Source: Paulownia fortunei
Lineage: Eukaryota > Streptophyta > Magnoliopsida > Lamiales > Paulowniaceae
Reading direction: 5' to 3'
Length of the DNA: 64,000 nt
Assembly (NCBI GenBank): GCA_019321725.1
Contig: CM033115.1
Coordinates: forward strand, 19,106,673-19,170,672
The notes beneath the pieces were generated by a model. It had not been told where the DNA came from, ran no database searches, and saw only the letters and a program-made list of their open reading frames with translations. The position numbers and the translations under genes are program-made. Below, piece after piece: positions 32,131 to 44,600 of this stretch. The number at the start of each line of letters is the position of its first letter. The stretch's first letter is position 1.

Positions 32131-34000
32131 GTGATGCGTGTCATTAAGCATACCAAATTAAAATCTTACTACTAAAATAATTTTATTATTATAGTAAGAC
32201 TAAAGCTAATTAATATATTATTAATTCTATAACTAAAGACTTGACTCACTAATAATGTGTTATTAACAAATCAAAATAATAAAATACTGGGGATTAAAGA
32301 CCCGTTTTTGAGTTTTGGATAAAAAAATAATTATTTATTATTTTCTTTACCTCTTTTTAAATACCACTATTATAATTCATATACAAAAAAAGTTCTAATG
32401 GGAATATATTATAATATAACTCATGTATTAAAATGATCATGATATTGTATTAATGTTTGTAAATTATCTTTTAACGATAATACTTATTTATGTGATTCAA
32501 TATTTATGCACATATTACATTAGCAGTCCGTATAGTAATATCAGACATCTAAGTAAACGAATTCAAGTATTTGTTGTGTCATTAATGATATATAAGTCAA
32601 AAACCGCCATTAAACAATAATGGTTTAATCATAAATTAAGATAATAACACAACACATTTAATTGTTATGTTCTTTTATAACCGTTCATTTTCCTCCATTA
32701 ACAGGTTCACTCATTCTCCTCATTTAAATGAAATTTAGAAAGATATAAAAAAAATAGAAACAACTAAATATAAAAGAAAAACTAATGAAAATATTTTTAT
32801 TACAACTAGAAAACTTAATATAAAAGGGGGTTTGATTTGATTAATTAAATTGTAGAAAATGAAACTAAATTAAAATATACCAAATTAATGAAAATCATAT
32901 AAATGGACACAAAAATGATGAAGTTTTGGTTAAGGTTTCATTCGTCACTACTAAATAATGAATTGTGAATTAATATTAATATTATTCTCATTTTTTCATT
33001 GAAACTATCAACCGTAAATAACAATAAGCTTTTTATCCCAATATTTTCTTAGTTTTTCATTATATAGAATAAGCTCTCTACCTAGTTCATTAACTATTAA
33101 ATAATCTAGAACAAACTCTCTAGATTCAATTTAATAGAAGCATTGAGATGAAAAAAATAAATTGTTCTAAGCAATAAATACGCAAACTCGGATTGATCAA
33201 CTTATGTTATGTTCCACATTATGATTAATAAAAGCATCCATAATTATTAATCACAATTTACTACTTATGACTAGAAATTCAAGATAATTACGGATCTAGA
33301 ATTCTAAACTAGTTTTAGCTAATTCTCAAACCCTACTTAGTTGTGTACTCAAGTAAAACAAGAAAATAATCATGAATCTCAATTGGAAAAGTGGGGAATA
33401 ATATAAAATTTTCAATTGCGCTAATTCATGTCTAGAGTTTTGAAATCATCCTTAAACAACTTATAAATCTAGCCTATAAATAACAAGAAAAAACTAACAA
33501 TACTAGGAATTCAAGGAATTGAAAAAGGAAAAGGGGAATGAGAACACCTATGAATGAATTTCTTTTTAGATAAATCTCCCCTTAAAACTCTCTTATTCTC
33601 TTCTATATTTTTGAAATCTAGAACTCTCTTCTCCCTCAATTTTTTTGTGTGTATTGAATGACATCCAATAGACTCTATTTATAGTAAAAAAATGTTCAAT
33701 TAGCATCTACAAATTCACTCCATATTCACTCTAAATTCACATGTCCTTCCTGAATTCAAATATTGTTACGCATTTTTCTCCATGCAATCAACGGATTTTA
33801 AAAAGGTAATCAACATTAAAGTTGTACCTTTGTCTGTTACTTTCATTTTCCAACTTGAATCACCTAATTCTAACCATTAGAAAAAAAAAATTATACTTAA
33901 TTTAAGAATATATATTAGTATAGATAGAGATCTCTTCCATTGCAAACATTTGGACAACTTTTTTGTTTTTATCAAAGTTAGACTGATCTTTAATAGAAAA
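32131..34000 (+). mobile_element. LTR-like sequence truncating the subtilase pseudogene
   Basis: Subtilase similarity stops at 'ggggaatgaattaataatc' and is followed by 'gtgatgcgtgtcattaagc', a type of sequence seen near the ends of plant LTR retrotransposons. A 'gactctatttatag' word at about 33672 resembles an LTR TATA/R region. No gag-pol reading frame or paired LTR was found. Borders and class are uncertain; the end coordinate is approximate. Confidence 0.35.
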
Positions 34001-36710
34001 GTTGTAGTTGTATTTATTGATTTTCAAATAAAGTAAGATTCAAATTCAGCTTTTGAGCATGGAGTTATACCCAAAATACGAAAAATGTATAAATTTAGAA
34101 ATATATTAATTTTGAATTTACTACAAGCTCAATAATCACTTGTAAAATCCAAATAATTCTTTGCATATATTTTGATTTACATATGATGAATTTAGACAAA
34201 AATAACTATTTTTTTCTATTGTAATGCTTGTTTATTCCAATGAAATATTATCTTTCGATTCGCTCACGAAACGTACTGTCTTATTTGGTTTTATTTTGAA
34301 TCTTTTTTATCCCTTCTTGTTCATTAATTCCCAAATTCCTATAAAACAAAAATGTATTAATAAAAATATAATACTAATAAAAACAAAGCAAGAAAAATAT
34401 AAAGAAGTTGATGTAAAAATATATATAAATATACACTTATGATTGACTATGTTCCCTGCATCGGCTCTTGTGACCAACTTGCCTCTCATTGACAAAAAAA
34501 TATTATCTTCTTTCATTCAAGCTGGCATTATTGATGATAATTATTGATGAACAACATATAAACAGCCAACAAAAATTAAGCAATAGAGATTTTCAGTTTT
34601 CTATCGATTTAAAATTAGTTGCATGTTGATGATATTATTATTTAACCATAACTTATTATTATTTTAGATTGACTTGAGATAGTTTGAAGTTAATCTAGAA
34701 GTTACTGATATATCTTAAATTTTGTTAATTTCACACAAGTGACTTTCCACTTTTCTACTGTATAAATTGAATATATAATTTTGGAATGAATCAAGCAAGT
34801 TTATATTATGTGTTGAACTATATAAATAGGAATTATAAATGCAATCCGTGTATTTATGTGTTTTAAGAAAATAATTTTTGAATTGTGATTTTTTGAACGC
34901 GTTGGGAATTATTGTTAAGACCATGTGTACTAGTGACTATTCCTAATTTGGCCAATGCAATCGAGACTAATCCAGATTAAGAGTGGATTTGTGACCCATG
35001 ACTGAGGTGGCAACCCAGGACAAGAGATAAAACCTGCCACGTGATTCAGGTTACCTTGTCTGTGGTGTTTTCACAAGGAATAGTTATTGGCTTCATATGG
35101 TTATTTAATTTTTTGTCTTGTATCCCATTTTCTTTACACGGTTAAGTTATTGGACCTATTTATTTATTTCAACAATTATATAAATTTATTTTAGCTTGTT
35201 TGATCTAGCTATTTGAATGTAGGGTTATTTATTGGGCTTTAGTGTTTATGGATCCAATTAACACTTTTCAGAATTGTTTGAAAAAAAGTAGTCGAGTAAA
35301 CGGAACTCAAGTTTAATTACTTTTATTATATTTAAAATTGTCTAATAGGGTGGACTTTCATATAGAGAATTTATTTAATTTCATGTCACTTCGTAACAAA
35401 TTTTAGACATATCTATGTTAATGTCTTGGAAGATTTACATGTAACAATTTATTATTATTATTCTATGTCAGATAGATTTTTGATAAATTATAAGATTTAT
35501 TTGATCAATGAGTTAAATTGATTTGAGGTTTATATATTCTATATCAATAATTAATGATTGATTATCTGAAAAATATTAGATTAATTTTGTATACTTTTAA
35601 GATATTTGTTAGAGATTGTTGCCATTGTAATGATTTTAGAGTTTGGGACTTGATAGAGGGAGTAAATTGTCGTTTTCATATTTCATTGCATTTAATCCAC
35701 AATAGATGAATGTGACTTCTTGATTGCATTGTAACACACAATATAAATTACAATTCTCTAGTATCAAGGACCAAGCTCATATTTAGAAAGTCTTTTCCAA
35801 GTATTAAACTTAATACTCTAAGATTTTATAATTAAAATATTTGCGTTCGAGTTTCATTTATGTATGTAAATTTATTTGTCTAAATAGTAATTTCTTTTTT
35901 TAAGATTTATAATTTAATTTAAAATTATTATTTATACTTAACTAATATTTTATATTTCAAAATAATACTTAAGGATATAATTAATTATTTCTCTTTTAGA
36001 AAACAATCCCATTGACTTGAGCCAAGTGAATAGCACGAACTTTTAGACTTTGTTGACATCGGGGAGCGATTCACGGCACGTTCGAAGAGTTAAAAAACAA
36101 AAAAGGATATAATGATCATGACGTTTCGAGTGCTAAAAGAGAAAAATATTAATTGAAGAATTTATAATCAAACGGTAAAGCACCCACTGAATTTATGATT
36201 ATGATAATCACCGTCAACTTCGATCTTTGAGTTGAAGTCATTTCCCGAGAGAGGCCACCCCTTTTCTCATACCAGCAGTCTTCTACTTTTTTAATCAGAA
36301 TGCTTTATGACAGGTTTCTCTATTTCTTGAGTTCTTATTTTGATTTTAATAGTTAAAATCATACAACATCGTTTCATTTAAACGAAAACAAATATTTCAT
36401 AAAAAATAGAATATTTATCCAAGAGCTGATTGGAAAAAGGTCTTTTATTAGTTCTAAGGTCCTGCCTGTTGTGGTTATATTTTCCTATTGAAGTTAATCA
36501 CAATCATGCATTAAACAATTATTGTTGAATAAAATGAGAATTTTAAAATTATTAATATTACTGACATTTTACTCTATTTTAAAATGTCTATTGAATTTTT
36601 TTTAAATGCCTATTGAATATATTTCCACTCATCTCCAATTCTTATGCAAATTGAATCTCAATTTGACTAAATTTAAGCCAATCATTAGACAAGCAGATTT
36701 ATTAGCGCAA
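34001..36710. other. Intergenic DNA, no gene seen
   Basis: AT-rich DNA without any reading frame of a recognised family. It leads into the promoter of the P450 gene. Confidence 0.5.
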
Positions 36711-36717
36711 TATAAAT
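36711..36717 (+). promoter_or_regulatory. TATA box of the P450 gene
   Basis: TATAAAT lies 54-60 bp before the start codon of the P450 gene, in the context gcgcaatataaatgtagc. Position and sequence fit a plant core promoter. Confidence 0.5.
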
Positions 36718-36770
36718 GTAGCTTGCATCTATATTGATTAATTCCCATGTAGTGGGAGAGAAGAAAGTCA

Positions 36771-38731
36771 ATGGATTTTGTGACACTTTCGCTGGTTCTA
36801 ATTTTCGTGGTTGGGGCATGGTTCCATGTCCTGAGGTCCAATCCAAGGAGATCAGCCAAGCTTCCTCCGGGGCCTTACCCGTTTCCGATCATCGGCAACA
36901 TTCTCCAACTTGGCCTAAACCCCCACCAATCACTTGCTAAACTCTCCAAAACTTATGGCCCTTTAATGTCCCTCCAGCTTGGAAGCATATACACAGTAGT
37001 TGTATCATCTCCTGAAATTGCAAAAGAAGTTCTACAAAAACATGACCAAGTCTTTTCTGGCCGGACCATCGCCGCCGCGGCCCAAGTACACGACCACCAC
37101 AAGATTTCGATGGCCTATTTGCCAGTCGGTAACGAATGGCGAAAAATACGCAAAATATGCCGGGAACAGATGTTCTCAGCTCATCGGCTCGATGCCAGCC
37201 AAGGCCTTCGACGGGAGAAGTTACAGAAACTGTGTGACTATGTGCGTGAATGTTGCATTCAGGGCCAAGCTGTGAACGTTGGCGAGGCTGCCTTCATAAC
37301 CTCGCTTAATCTCATGTCTGCCACACTTTTTTCAGTTGAATTAACCAACTTTGATTCAGATGTTACTCAGGAATTGAAGGAAACTATTGAGGGTGTGGCG
37401 AAGATTGTAGGTGCTCCAAATCTTGCTGACTTCTTCCCACTTCTTAAGCTGATTGATCCACAAGGGATTAAGAGGCAGGCCGAGTTTTACTTTGGAAAAT
37501 TGCTTGCTATGTTTGAAGATATAATCAATCAAAGACTGCAATCAAGGGGGACATCCATTGGTTCTCCAAAGAAAAATGATTTGCTAGAAGCACTTCTTGA
37601 TCTCAGCCAGGGGAGTGAGTACGAGTTGAGTTGCAACCATATAAAACATTTACTTGTGGTGAGACTCAATTAGATCTCTTAATTTGATACTATCACACCC
37701 CCCACCCCCAACCCCCAAAAAACACACACACACAACTAGTGAATAATTTGCATGTCCCATGTATAGACTACTATTATCTGATCAAGAAAATGATGGGAAA
37801 TTTTTTAACACCACATCATCCACATACCATAACATTGAAATGGGGCGAAAGGTGAAGGACCTCCAGCCTTCAATTGTGGCCCTTTTCATGATAATTTTAT
37901 TCATTTAAGTCGGGAGATAGGCACAAGGGAAATTTTAAGTGAGATTGACAAAAGTGTCAGTATTTGAAAGCGTCCAAAAGCTAGAAGATCAATGAACAAG
38001 ACTAGTTATCTATCAAAGAACCGGATATGTATGATCTAGTTTATGCAGATTGAGCTCAGTGCTAGTATGAATACATACATATAGGTGAACTCCAAAACAG
38101 GGTTACTAATTCTACTTCATGTTAGGACTTATTTGTTGCAGGATCAGACACAACATCAAGCACAATAGAATGGACAATGACAGAACTACTACTCAACCCC
38201 GAGAAGATGGCTAATGCCAAAAATGAGCTGAGAACTGTCATTGGAGAAAACAAACAAGTTGAAGAATCAGACATACCAAGACTCCCATACTTGCAAGCTC
38301 TGATCAAAGAAACCTTTCGATACCACCCGCCTGGTCCACTTTTAATTCCTCGCAAAGCAGAAGATGATGTCAAAATCAATGGTTATACAATCCCCAAAAA
38401 CGCACAGATACTTGTTAATGCTTGGGCTATAGGCAGAGATTCAAGCATATGGTCGAACCCAAGTTCATTTGAGCCTGAACGATTTTTAGATAGTGAAATT
38501 GACTTCAAGGGCCAAGATTTCATGCTTATTCCTTTTGGCTCAGGAAGAAGAATGTGCCCTGGTTTGCCGCTGGCTGATCGAATGCTACATCTTACAGTGG
38601 CTTCTTTGATTCATAACTTTGATTGGAAACTTGAACCAGGGGTGAAACCAGAAGAAGTGGACACGAATGAGAGGTTTGGACTGTCACTGCACAAGGCAGT
38701 TCCCCTCAAGGCTATTCCAATCAAGGCGTGA
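36771..38731 (+). CDS. CYP76: Cytochrome P450, CYP76 family (geraniol 8-hydroxylase-like)
   Basis: Two exons, 36771-37658 and 38126-38731, joined across a 467-bp GT-AG intron in phase 0, give 497 aa, the usual length. The N-terminus has an ER membrane anchor (about 1-21) and a proline hinge (LPPGP, 31-35). Motifs: I-helix AGSDTT (301-306), K-helix ETFR (358-361), PERF (413-416) and heme loop [10 protein letters not shown] with ligand Cys440. Exon 1 ends HLLV and exon 2 starts DLFVAG, restoring the I-helix. CYP76 enzymes are ER monooxygenases, often acting on monoterpenols, iridoid or diterpene precursors or alkaloids; the substrate here cannot be told. All key motifs are intact, so it is probably functional. 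Confidence 0.92.
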
Positions 38732-39439
38732 ATGATCCAAACATATCTTATTGTGCTAAATTCGAGAGGTTAATAAGATTAGCTTGTCTGTTGTCACCAA
38801 ATACGGATATTTTGGTCTTAAATGCATTTTTCAATTCTGTTTGTATTGCTACAATTGTGAAGCACTATATATATCAGAAAAAAATAAATAAATAAGAACT
38901 CAAGCTATTTGATTATAACTTGAGCTTGATAGCTTGGAACTCGAACTCGAGCTAGGATCCACTTGAGCTTGAGCTTAATCTCGGCATGAGATAGCATGTC
39001 GAGCTTCTATTTGGTTTTGAGCTCCATGTATGTGATTGGAACTGAGTTTGAGTTCGAACTAGAGAATCTTGCTAATATTCGATTCGCATTTGACTTGTTT
39101 GCACCATTCAAAACAAGGGGCTTTTGCGAAGACTAATAGGATATGAATGTGATGAGTCAACATGTGAGCAAACTCAGCAGCCTGTTCTAAAATACTGTAA
39201 AATTCTTCGTGTTTTCAGTACAGATGGAAACTCATAATCCTATCAAGTTTTAGCCACACCAAACAAAAGGTTTGAGCTGTGTTACGGAACTCTCCTGCCA
39301 TCTGCCTTATTTTCCACTCAATTCTTTCATTTTCGCTAAGAAATCCCTCTTCTCTTCACATCCCTCACTGGGGCCTTAACTCTGAGCAAGAGAAAAAACT
39401 ATAAATGAAATGACAATGGAGTGAACGAAGTGACCCTCC
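38732..39439. other. 3' flank of P450 and spacer
   Basis: No gene. Around 38900-39080 there are repeated words 'ttgagcttgag', 'gaactcgaactcgagct' and 'gagttcgaac', typical of a common plant interspersed repeat that may be related to the family at 9540 and 53170. Confidence 0.45.
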
Positions 39440-40810
39440 ACCTCACTTGTTCAGTAGGAGAAAGGAAAAGGAGCTCATGAGCGAAAGATCATGATACCAG
39501 AGGGATACAGTGTCTATGAATTCTTGCTCAGATTCAAGAGCACTCATGAATTGTGGTACCAGGCAGAGTTCCAAGTCCATGCCGGACCCTGCCTTCAGTT
39601 CCTGGATACAATGACACTTTCCCATCATACTTGTTTCCAAGTGCACTTCGAATTGCCACTGCTTTTCCCAATCCAAAATCATTCCTATACACATCAAACC
39701 TGGGTGGGCTCCCCATCATGATGCTTGATGGATCAAAGAAATCTGGCTGGTATACAAAATTCGTCTCCACCCATGGATCGACCAACCAAGTAACTTCATA
39801 TCGTTATGGTTGATCACGGCCTGACGCACCTGCCACGCGGCCTATCTTAGGCTTTGTTGGGGCAGCTGCCCAGCTGTGACAGTTGCTTTTATTGCCTGGA
39901 TGCAATTGCTAAAATCGTTCTCTGACAGCGGTGTATTCGGCCTATTTCTGTTATCGATAGCCCCGGCAGTTGGTATTCTGATCGATCAAAAATCCGTGAG
40001 CTCTTGTAACGCACCGCCATCTGTGAGGAGACAATGCCTTTTGAGTGGAAATCGTGGTGGTGTTGCTTTCGGCCTTGGCTTTCAACTTGATTTTTTACAA
40101 CGTATCCGAAGAGAAGTGGAAAACCCTCTCTCATCAGGGGAGCACCGTGTCTCTTGGTGAACTGATCATGATGAGTAAAGGGAAGTTGAGAATTGGACCT
40201 TTCCCGTCAGGAAACCAGTGCTTACGAATTGGCTGCCTTGAAATGGTAATTTTCTCCCCTCCAGCTTTGAAAACCTCAGACAAGGTATTCAAGAAGTGCC
40301 AGAAAGATGAGCCGTCAGCTACAGCATGATTCATGGAACATCCGATGAAAATCCCATCAATCAATTCTGTCACCTGAATACTCAGCAAAGACATTGTGCG
40401 AGCATCATGATTGATCGCCCTGTCATGATCGAAAAATGATTGAACTACTGGGGGCACATCAGCTGGCGAAAGGATATCATCAGTTAAGTCTATAGAAGCT
40501 TGGATAAATCTTGACCCTGGGTTATTAGCACAATCAATTTAGATAAAATAAAGATGAGGGTCCTGTTGTTTCAGCGTAAAAAGGCGACCTGACAACGTGT
40601 AGAAGCGAACAAGGGTTCCTTGAGTTTCTTCAGCAAAATTTTAAGTGAATTTTCATCACCTGAAAAATCCGGGAGCCGAGTCTTGTCTCAGCCAAAAATG
40701 AATATCAGCGTAGCCTGTTATGCCATGAAAATAAAAAGGTATAAAGTTGAAACATCTTTTGGACAAAAGAAACAAAGATTGGAGAATTTGAGTCCAGGCC
40801 ACTGAAAAAG
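39440..40810 (-). pseudogene. BAHD (HXXXD) acyltransferase pseudogene
   Basis: Minus-strand pieces in order resemble BAHD acyltransferases of the At3g50280-like group: LLKKLK, then TLVRFYTLSGRLF, IDCANNPGSRFI, DILSPADVPPVVQSFFDHD, the catalytic HXXXD motif as NHAVADG, RVFHFSSDTL, FFDPSSIMMGSPPRFDVY and the structural DFGWG motif as DFGLG. The pieces lie in different frames with in-frame stops (for example after LYFI) and frameshifts near 40590, 40150 and 39560. The N-terminal part is poorly preserved. Active members transfer acyl groups from CoA to alcohols or amines. This copy cannot make a complete enzyme. It sits tail-to-tail with the P450 gene. Confidence 0.88.
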
Positions 40811-41662
40811 CCAACAAATTTTCTGCTTAATTTACAAGATCAATCACGTAGACGATATTCCATCTTCTATTAGGATTGCTTACTGATACGTGTAAAATAG
40901 TTGAAATTCTTGCTATATTCATAGTTTTCTATAGGGAGAGAAGGAGAATAGGAAAGAGAAAGAACATGCAAGAAATGTTATGGCAAAACAACCACCAATT
41001 TGATCGTTTTCTTCGGACTATGCATAAAAAATTAATCAGGTGATCCAAGAGAAGTATCAGGGTAATAATCGATGCATTCGACAAAACGCAACTGGATATT
41101 TAATTCACAAAACGAACAAAAATGCAATTTAATTTAGAGAAGCATAAGCACATTCAGAATTAGACCAGTCATTCTACAAAGTTAGTAAGCTCATGCATAG
41201 AAGTCGTTACAAATCTTTTATCATAATTTTCTTGTATTTTAATCAAAATTGAAGCCTTTTCGAGATATGAAATTGCACCAGTAGATTTATAGAAGTTACC
41301 ATCAGTTGAACACTACCATAATCCAAAATCATAGCAGCATTTCAAAGTTTTTACCATATGCTCCATTGTTAAAATCAAAAAATAACAGAATAAAATATGC
41401 AAACATAGAGATGATTAAATGAAATTGGGGGAGAGGGCAAGCAACTTTGCAACTGTATTGAACATCAAAGGCAACCAATAAACTTTAAAACACCAAAACG
41501 ATCTTAGAAATCCAAAAAATGATTTGGAAACCAACAATCTCTCAAATTCAAAACCCTAGAAATTATCCAAAAAATTCATCCTAAATTGAGTACCCTCGCT
41601 AGCAAAAAGTTGATTCAGATAGGCAGGGCCACATCTGCAATCACTTCAAACACCACAGACCT
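40811..41662 (-). other. 3' flank of the PABP gene
   Basis: Non-coding. The part nearest 41662 should be the 3' UTR of the poly(A)-binding protein gene. I could not fix the cleavage site. Confidence 0.45.
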
Positions 41663-44600
41663 TCAAGAAACAAGGTTATCATTGAGTGACAGAGAGGCCA
41701 GTTGGTCAGCGGGGCTGTTAGCCTGCTGAACATTCCTCAGGACATCCATAGCCTCGGCAACCTTTGCTTTCAAAGCATCAGGTGATTCAAGCAAATGCAG
41801 AACCTCAGTCTGGTCCATCTCCAGAAGCATGCCTGTAACTTTAGCAGCATGCTCATGCTCCAGCTGATCAACAAGAGGGTACAAGTTCTCACCCAACATC
41901 TGTCAGCAAAAAAGTACACATTAGGCACATTATACACAATAATGCAAACCCAACTTGTATAATTCATTTTTTTCAGCAGACTGCTCACCATCCGCTGTTG
42001 TTCAGGAGTTGCATTTGCAAGGGCAGAAGCCAGAGCAGTAATTGGCATAGGCTGTGGAATAGCAGCATCTCGAGGAAGCATGCCACCCATGTCATACGGA
42101 ACAGAAAGCATCCCTCCAGCAACACCAGGCATGGGGACATCTGGCACATTACGACCAGGAGGATACCGATACATCCTCCCCCTTGGTAGCATCTGGAAAA
42201 ACAAATAAATCATATTTAGCACGATATACACAACACTTTACACATTAACAAAAACATTGGAAACTGAAGTGCAACTGACTTGTTGCTGCATCAGCGGCAC
42301 AGGCTGCTGAGTTTGTTGCACTGGACCAGCTCCTCGTCTGCCACCAGGACGTTGGCCCTGCTGACCCTGTTGGACTAGCGGCACAAAGAAATTCGGCATA
42401 GGAGCACCCCCAGGACGCATTCCAGGAACAAGCTGCTGCTGATAACCAAAACCAGCCTAACAAATTTTCAAGAGTAGAGTTACCAAATATAACAAGCCAA
42501 TTGTGGGTATGGAGAATATATCTGTGTTATGCAACATGCACCTCCTAGTTCAACGACAAGCAAGTAGCAATGCTACAAAATCAAGCAGCAGCATATAATG
42601 AAACTTTGATAAAAGTAAAATTAAGTGATCACAGCAATTAAAAGAAAAGTTGATTTATCCCATCAACCCCTCACTCCTGTCAAAACAAAAAAAAAGGATA
42701 TAGACAAATTTCAACCTATGCTTCAGTAACGCAGCCATTACTTCCATCATCCATGATCTCAAACGCACAAGAAAAGAAAGGACCAGATCATGTAGTCTAC
42801 AACTTATGGTAATTAATACCAAATACTCTGAGGATCATAACATGGAGTCACTCCCAATAAAAGAGGGACTCTAAATCCAATGACTTCCACCTCATCTAAG
42901 GCCACATGTTGAAAAAACTGACAGCCATCAGGACACTGGTTCAAACAAAGACCAGAACTCGAAAGAAATCCTCGACCATACCATACGGCGTTCTAATGGA
43001 AGGCATCACCATGCATCATAAAATATATCAACAAATTGTTTTGATCCATGCAACAAGTTAAAAGAAAATAGTTTACTGAAAATGTACAATGGTTTCCACA
43101 AGAACCATCAGTAATTTATAAAAAGACAAAAAAACAAAAAAAGAGCACCCAAATCCCAATTTTGACTCCCAGCATCTGCAGCTAAAATTTAAACGGTCCC
43201 ATTTATATGGCCAACAGGCAATGGCAACAATTCAGCACCCACTATACAGAACTATTTTCCCATTTCATCTGACTGAGTGTTGGGGTGGTGTAACAGGTTA
43301 AGCAATGGGGGCATGTCTTTTGGGGCTGGGTGTTTGCATGCAGCTGGGGAAGTGAGAGTGTTTGGCTTTTGGTTGCACTAGGTCAATAAACTATAAAAAA
43401 ATTCAGCAAGGCAAGTGATAAAGTGAAACTCAGAGAACAATTGTCACCTGAGGAGGAATCATAGCAGGAGCTTGCCCATAAAATAGCTGCTGCCCAATAC
43501 CAGGAGCGCCAGGAGGATACATTGGCATACGGGGAGCAATTGACGTTGGCATTGCAACAGGCCTCATTTGCGAAAACTGAGCCTGCAATCGACAGACAAG
43601 TTGCAGTAGAACTCATGACAGAATGATATTTTTGTATAGGGATCAGAAACATATGCACAACACTGAGCAGCCTAATAATTACAGCATTAGCAGTCTAGAG
43701 TTCAGCAAGTAATAAACCAGTGCCATAAACAATTAAAGTAATTTTGACCTGGCTGTAAAATAGGTGAAGAAAATTGTGGAGGAACCCTGCTTTTTATGGC
43801 AACTTCTGACTGATACTGATATAGGGAATGTAACTTCTTGCTTCTCTATGGCTACGCCAGAAGCAAAAAGAAAAAATAATCTTGCCTTTCATCATATCTC
43901 TTGGTGATTATATAATATAACACAATATCCATGCTTGATAAAAAAGACCCTCTAGACATTTTTCTCCTCGAGCCTGACATAATTTACCAGTAGAACCCCT
44001 TTTTTGCTTTGAAAGGGGTGAACAAAATGGGTAAAAGTACAAATAAAAGGAGCCTATAAGTTTTCATTTATTTGGACAAGAGAAATAGAGATAGCTTCAA
44101 ACTGATGGCGGGAATCCACCCAAAATACATGTGCTAACCATTTCCTCCTAAAATGGGCAGAACCTATATTTTAGTTTAGAGCCTGTTTAGCATGAAAACA
44201 ATCCTTGATGCCCTAACTTGCATTTCAGCATACTCCAGCATAAAATTACTTTAGAGTGCAACTTTAGTAAATGATGAAAATTGGAGGTCATGAGTTGCTA
44301 TTTCCTATACAAGAAATTCCATAGCAGAGATATTGGAGAGTATTCGGATTATTTTTAGATAAATTGATTAAGACCAGGATTGCCTCGAGATTTTCTGTGG
44401 TCATACAGTTCTGCAATAAGATAATGTTGTAAAACTGAATGTTGGGCTGTCAAAAAATCAACATCAACATAGGTGAAATGGAACATATATGACAACATTA
44501 GGACAAATATGTGGTAAATCGAATAGCAGTAGAGTAGAAACGAAAGGGCTAATTAGGTAGCACCCACAAAAAGTTGTGGGAGAAACATCGGGCTAGTTCA

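Noticed and set aside
34930..35100. Possible small MITE with 'actattcct' / 'aggaatagt' ends
   Set aside because: Only about 9-10 bp of inverted match and no target duplication; may be chance.
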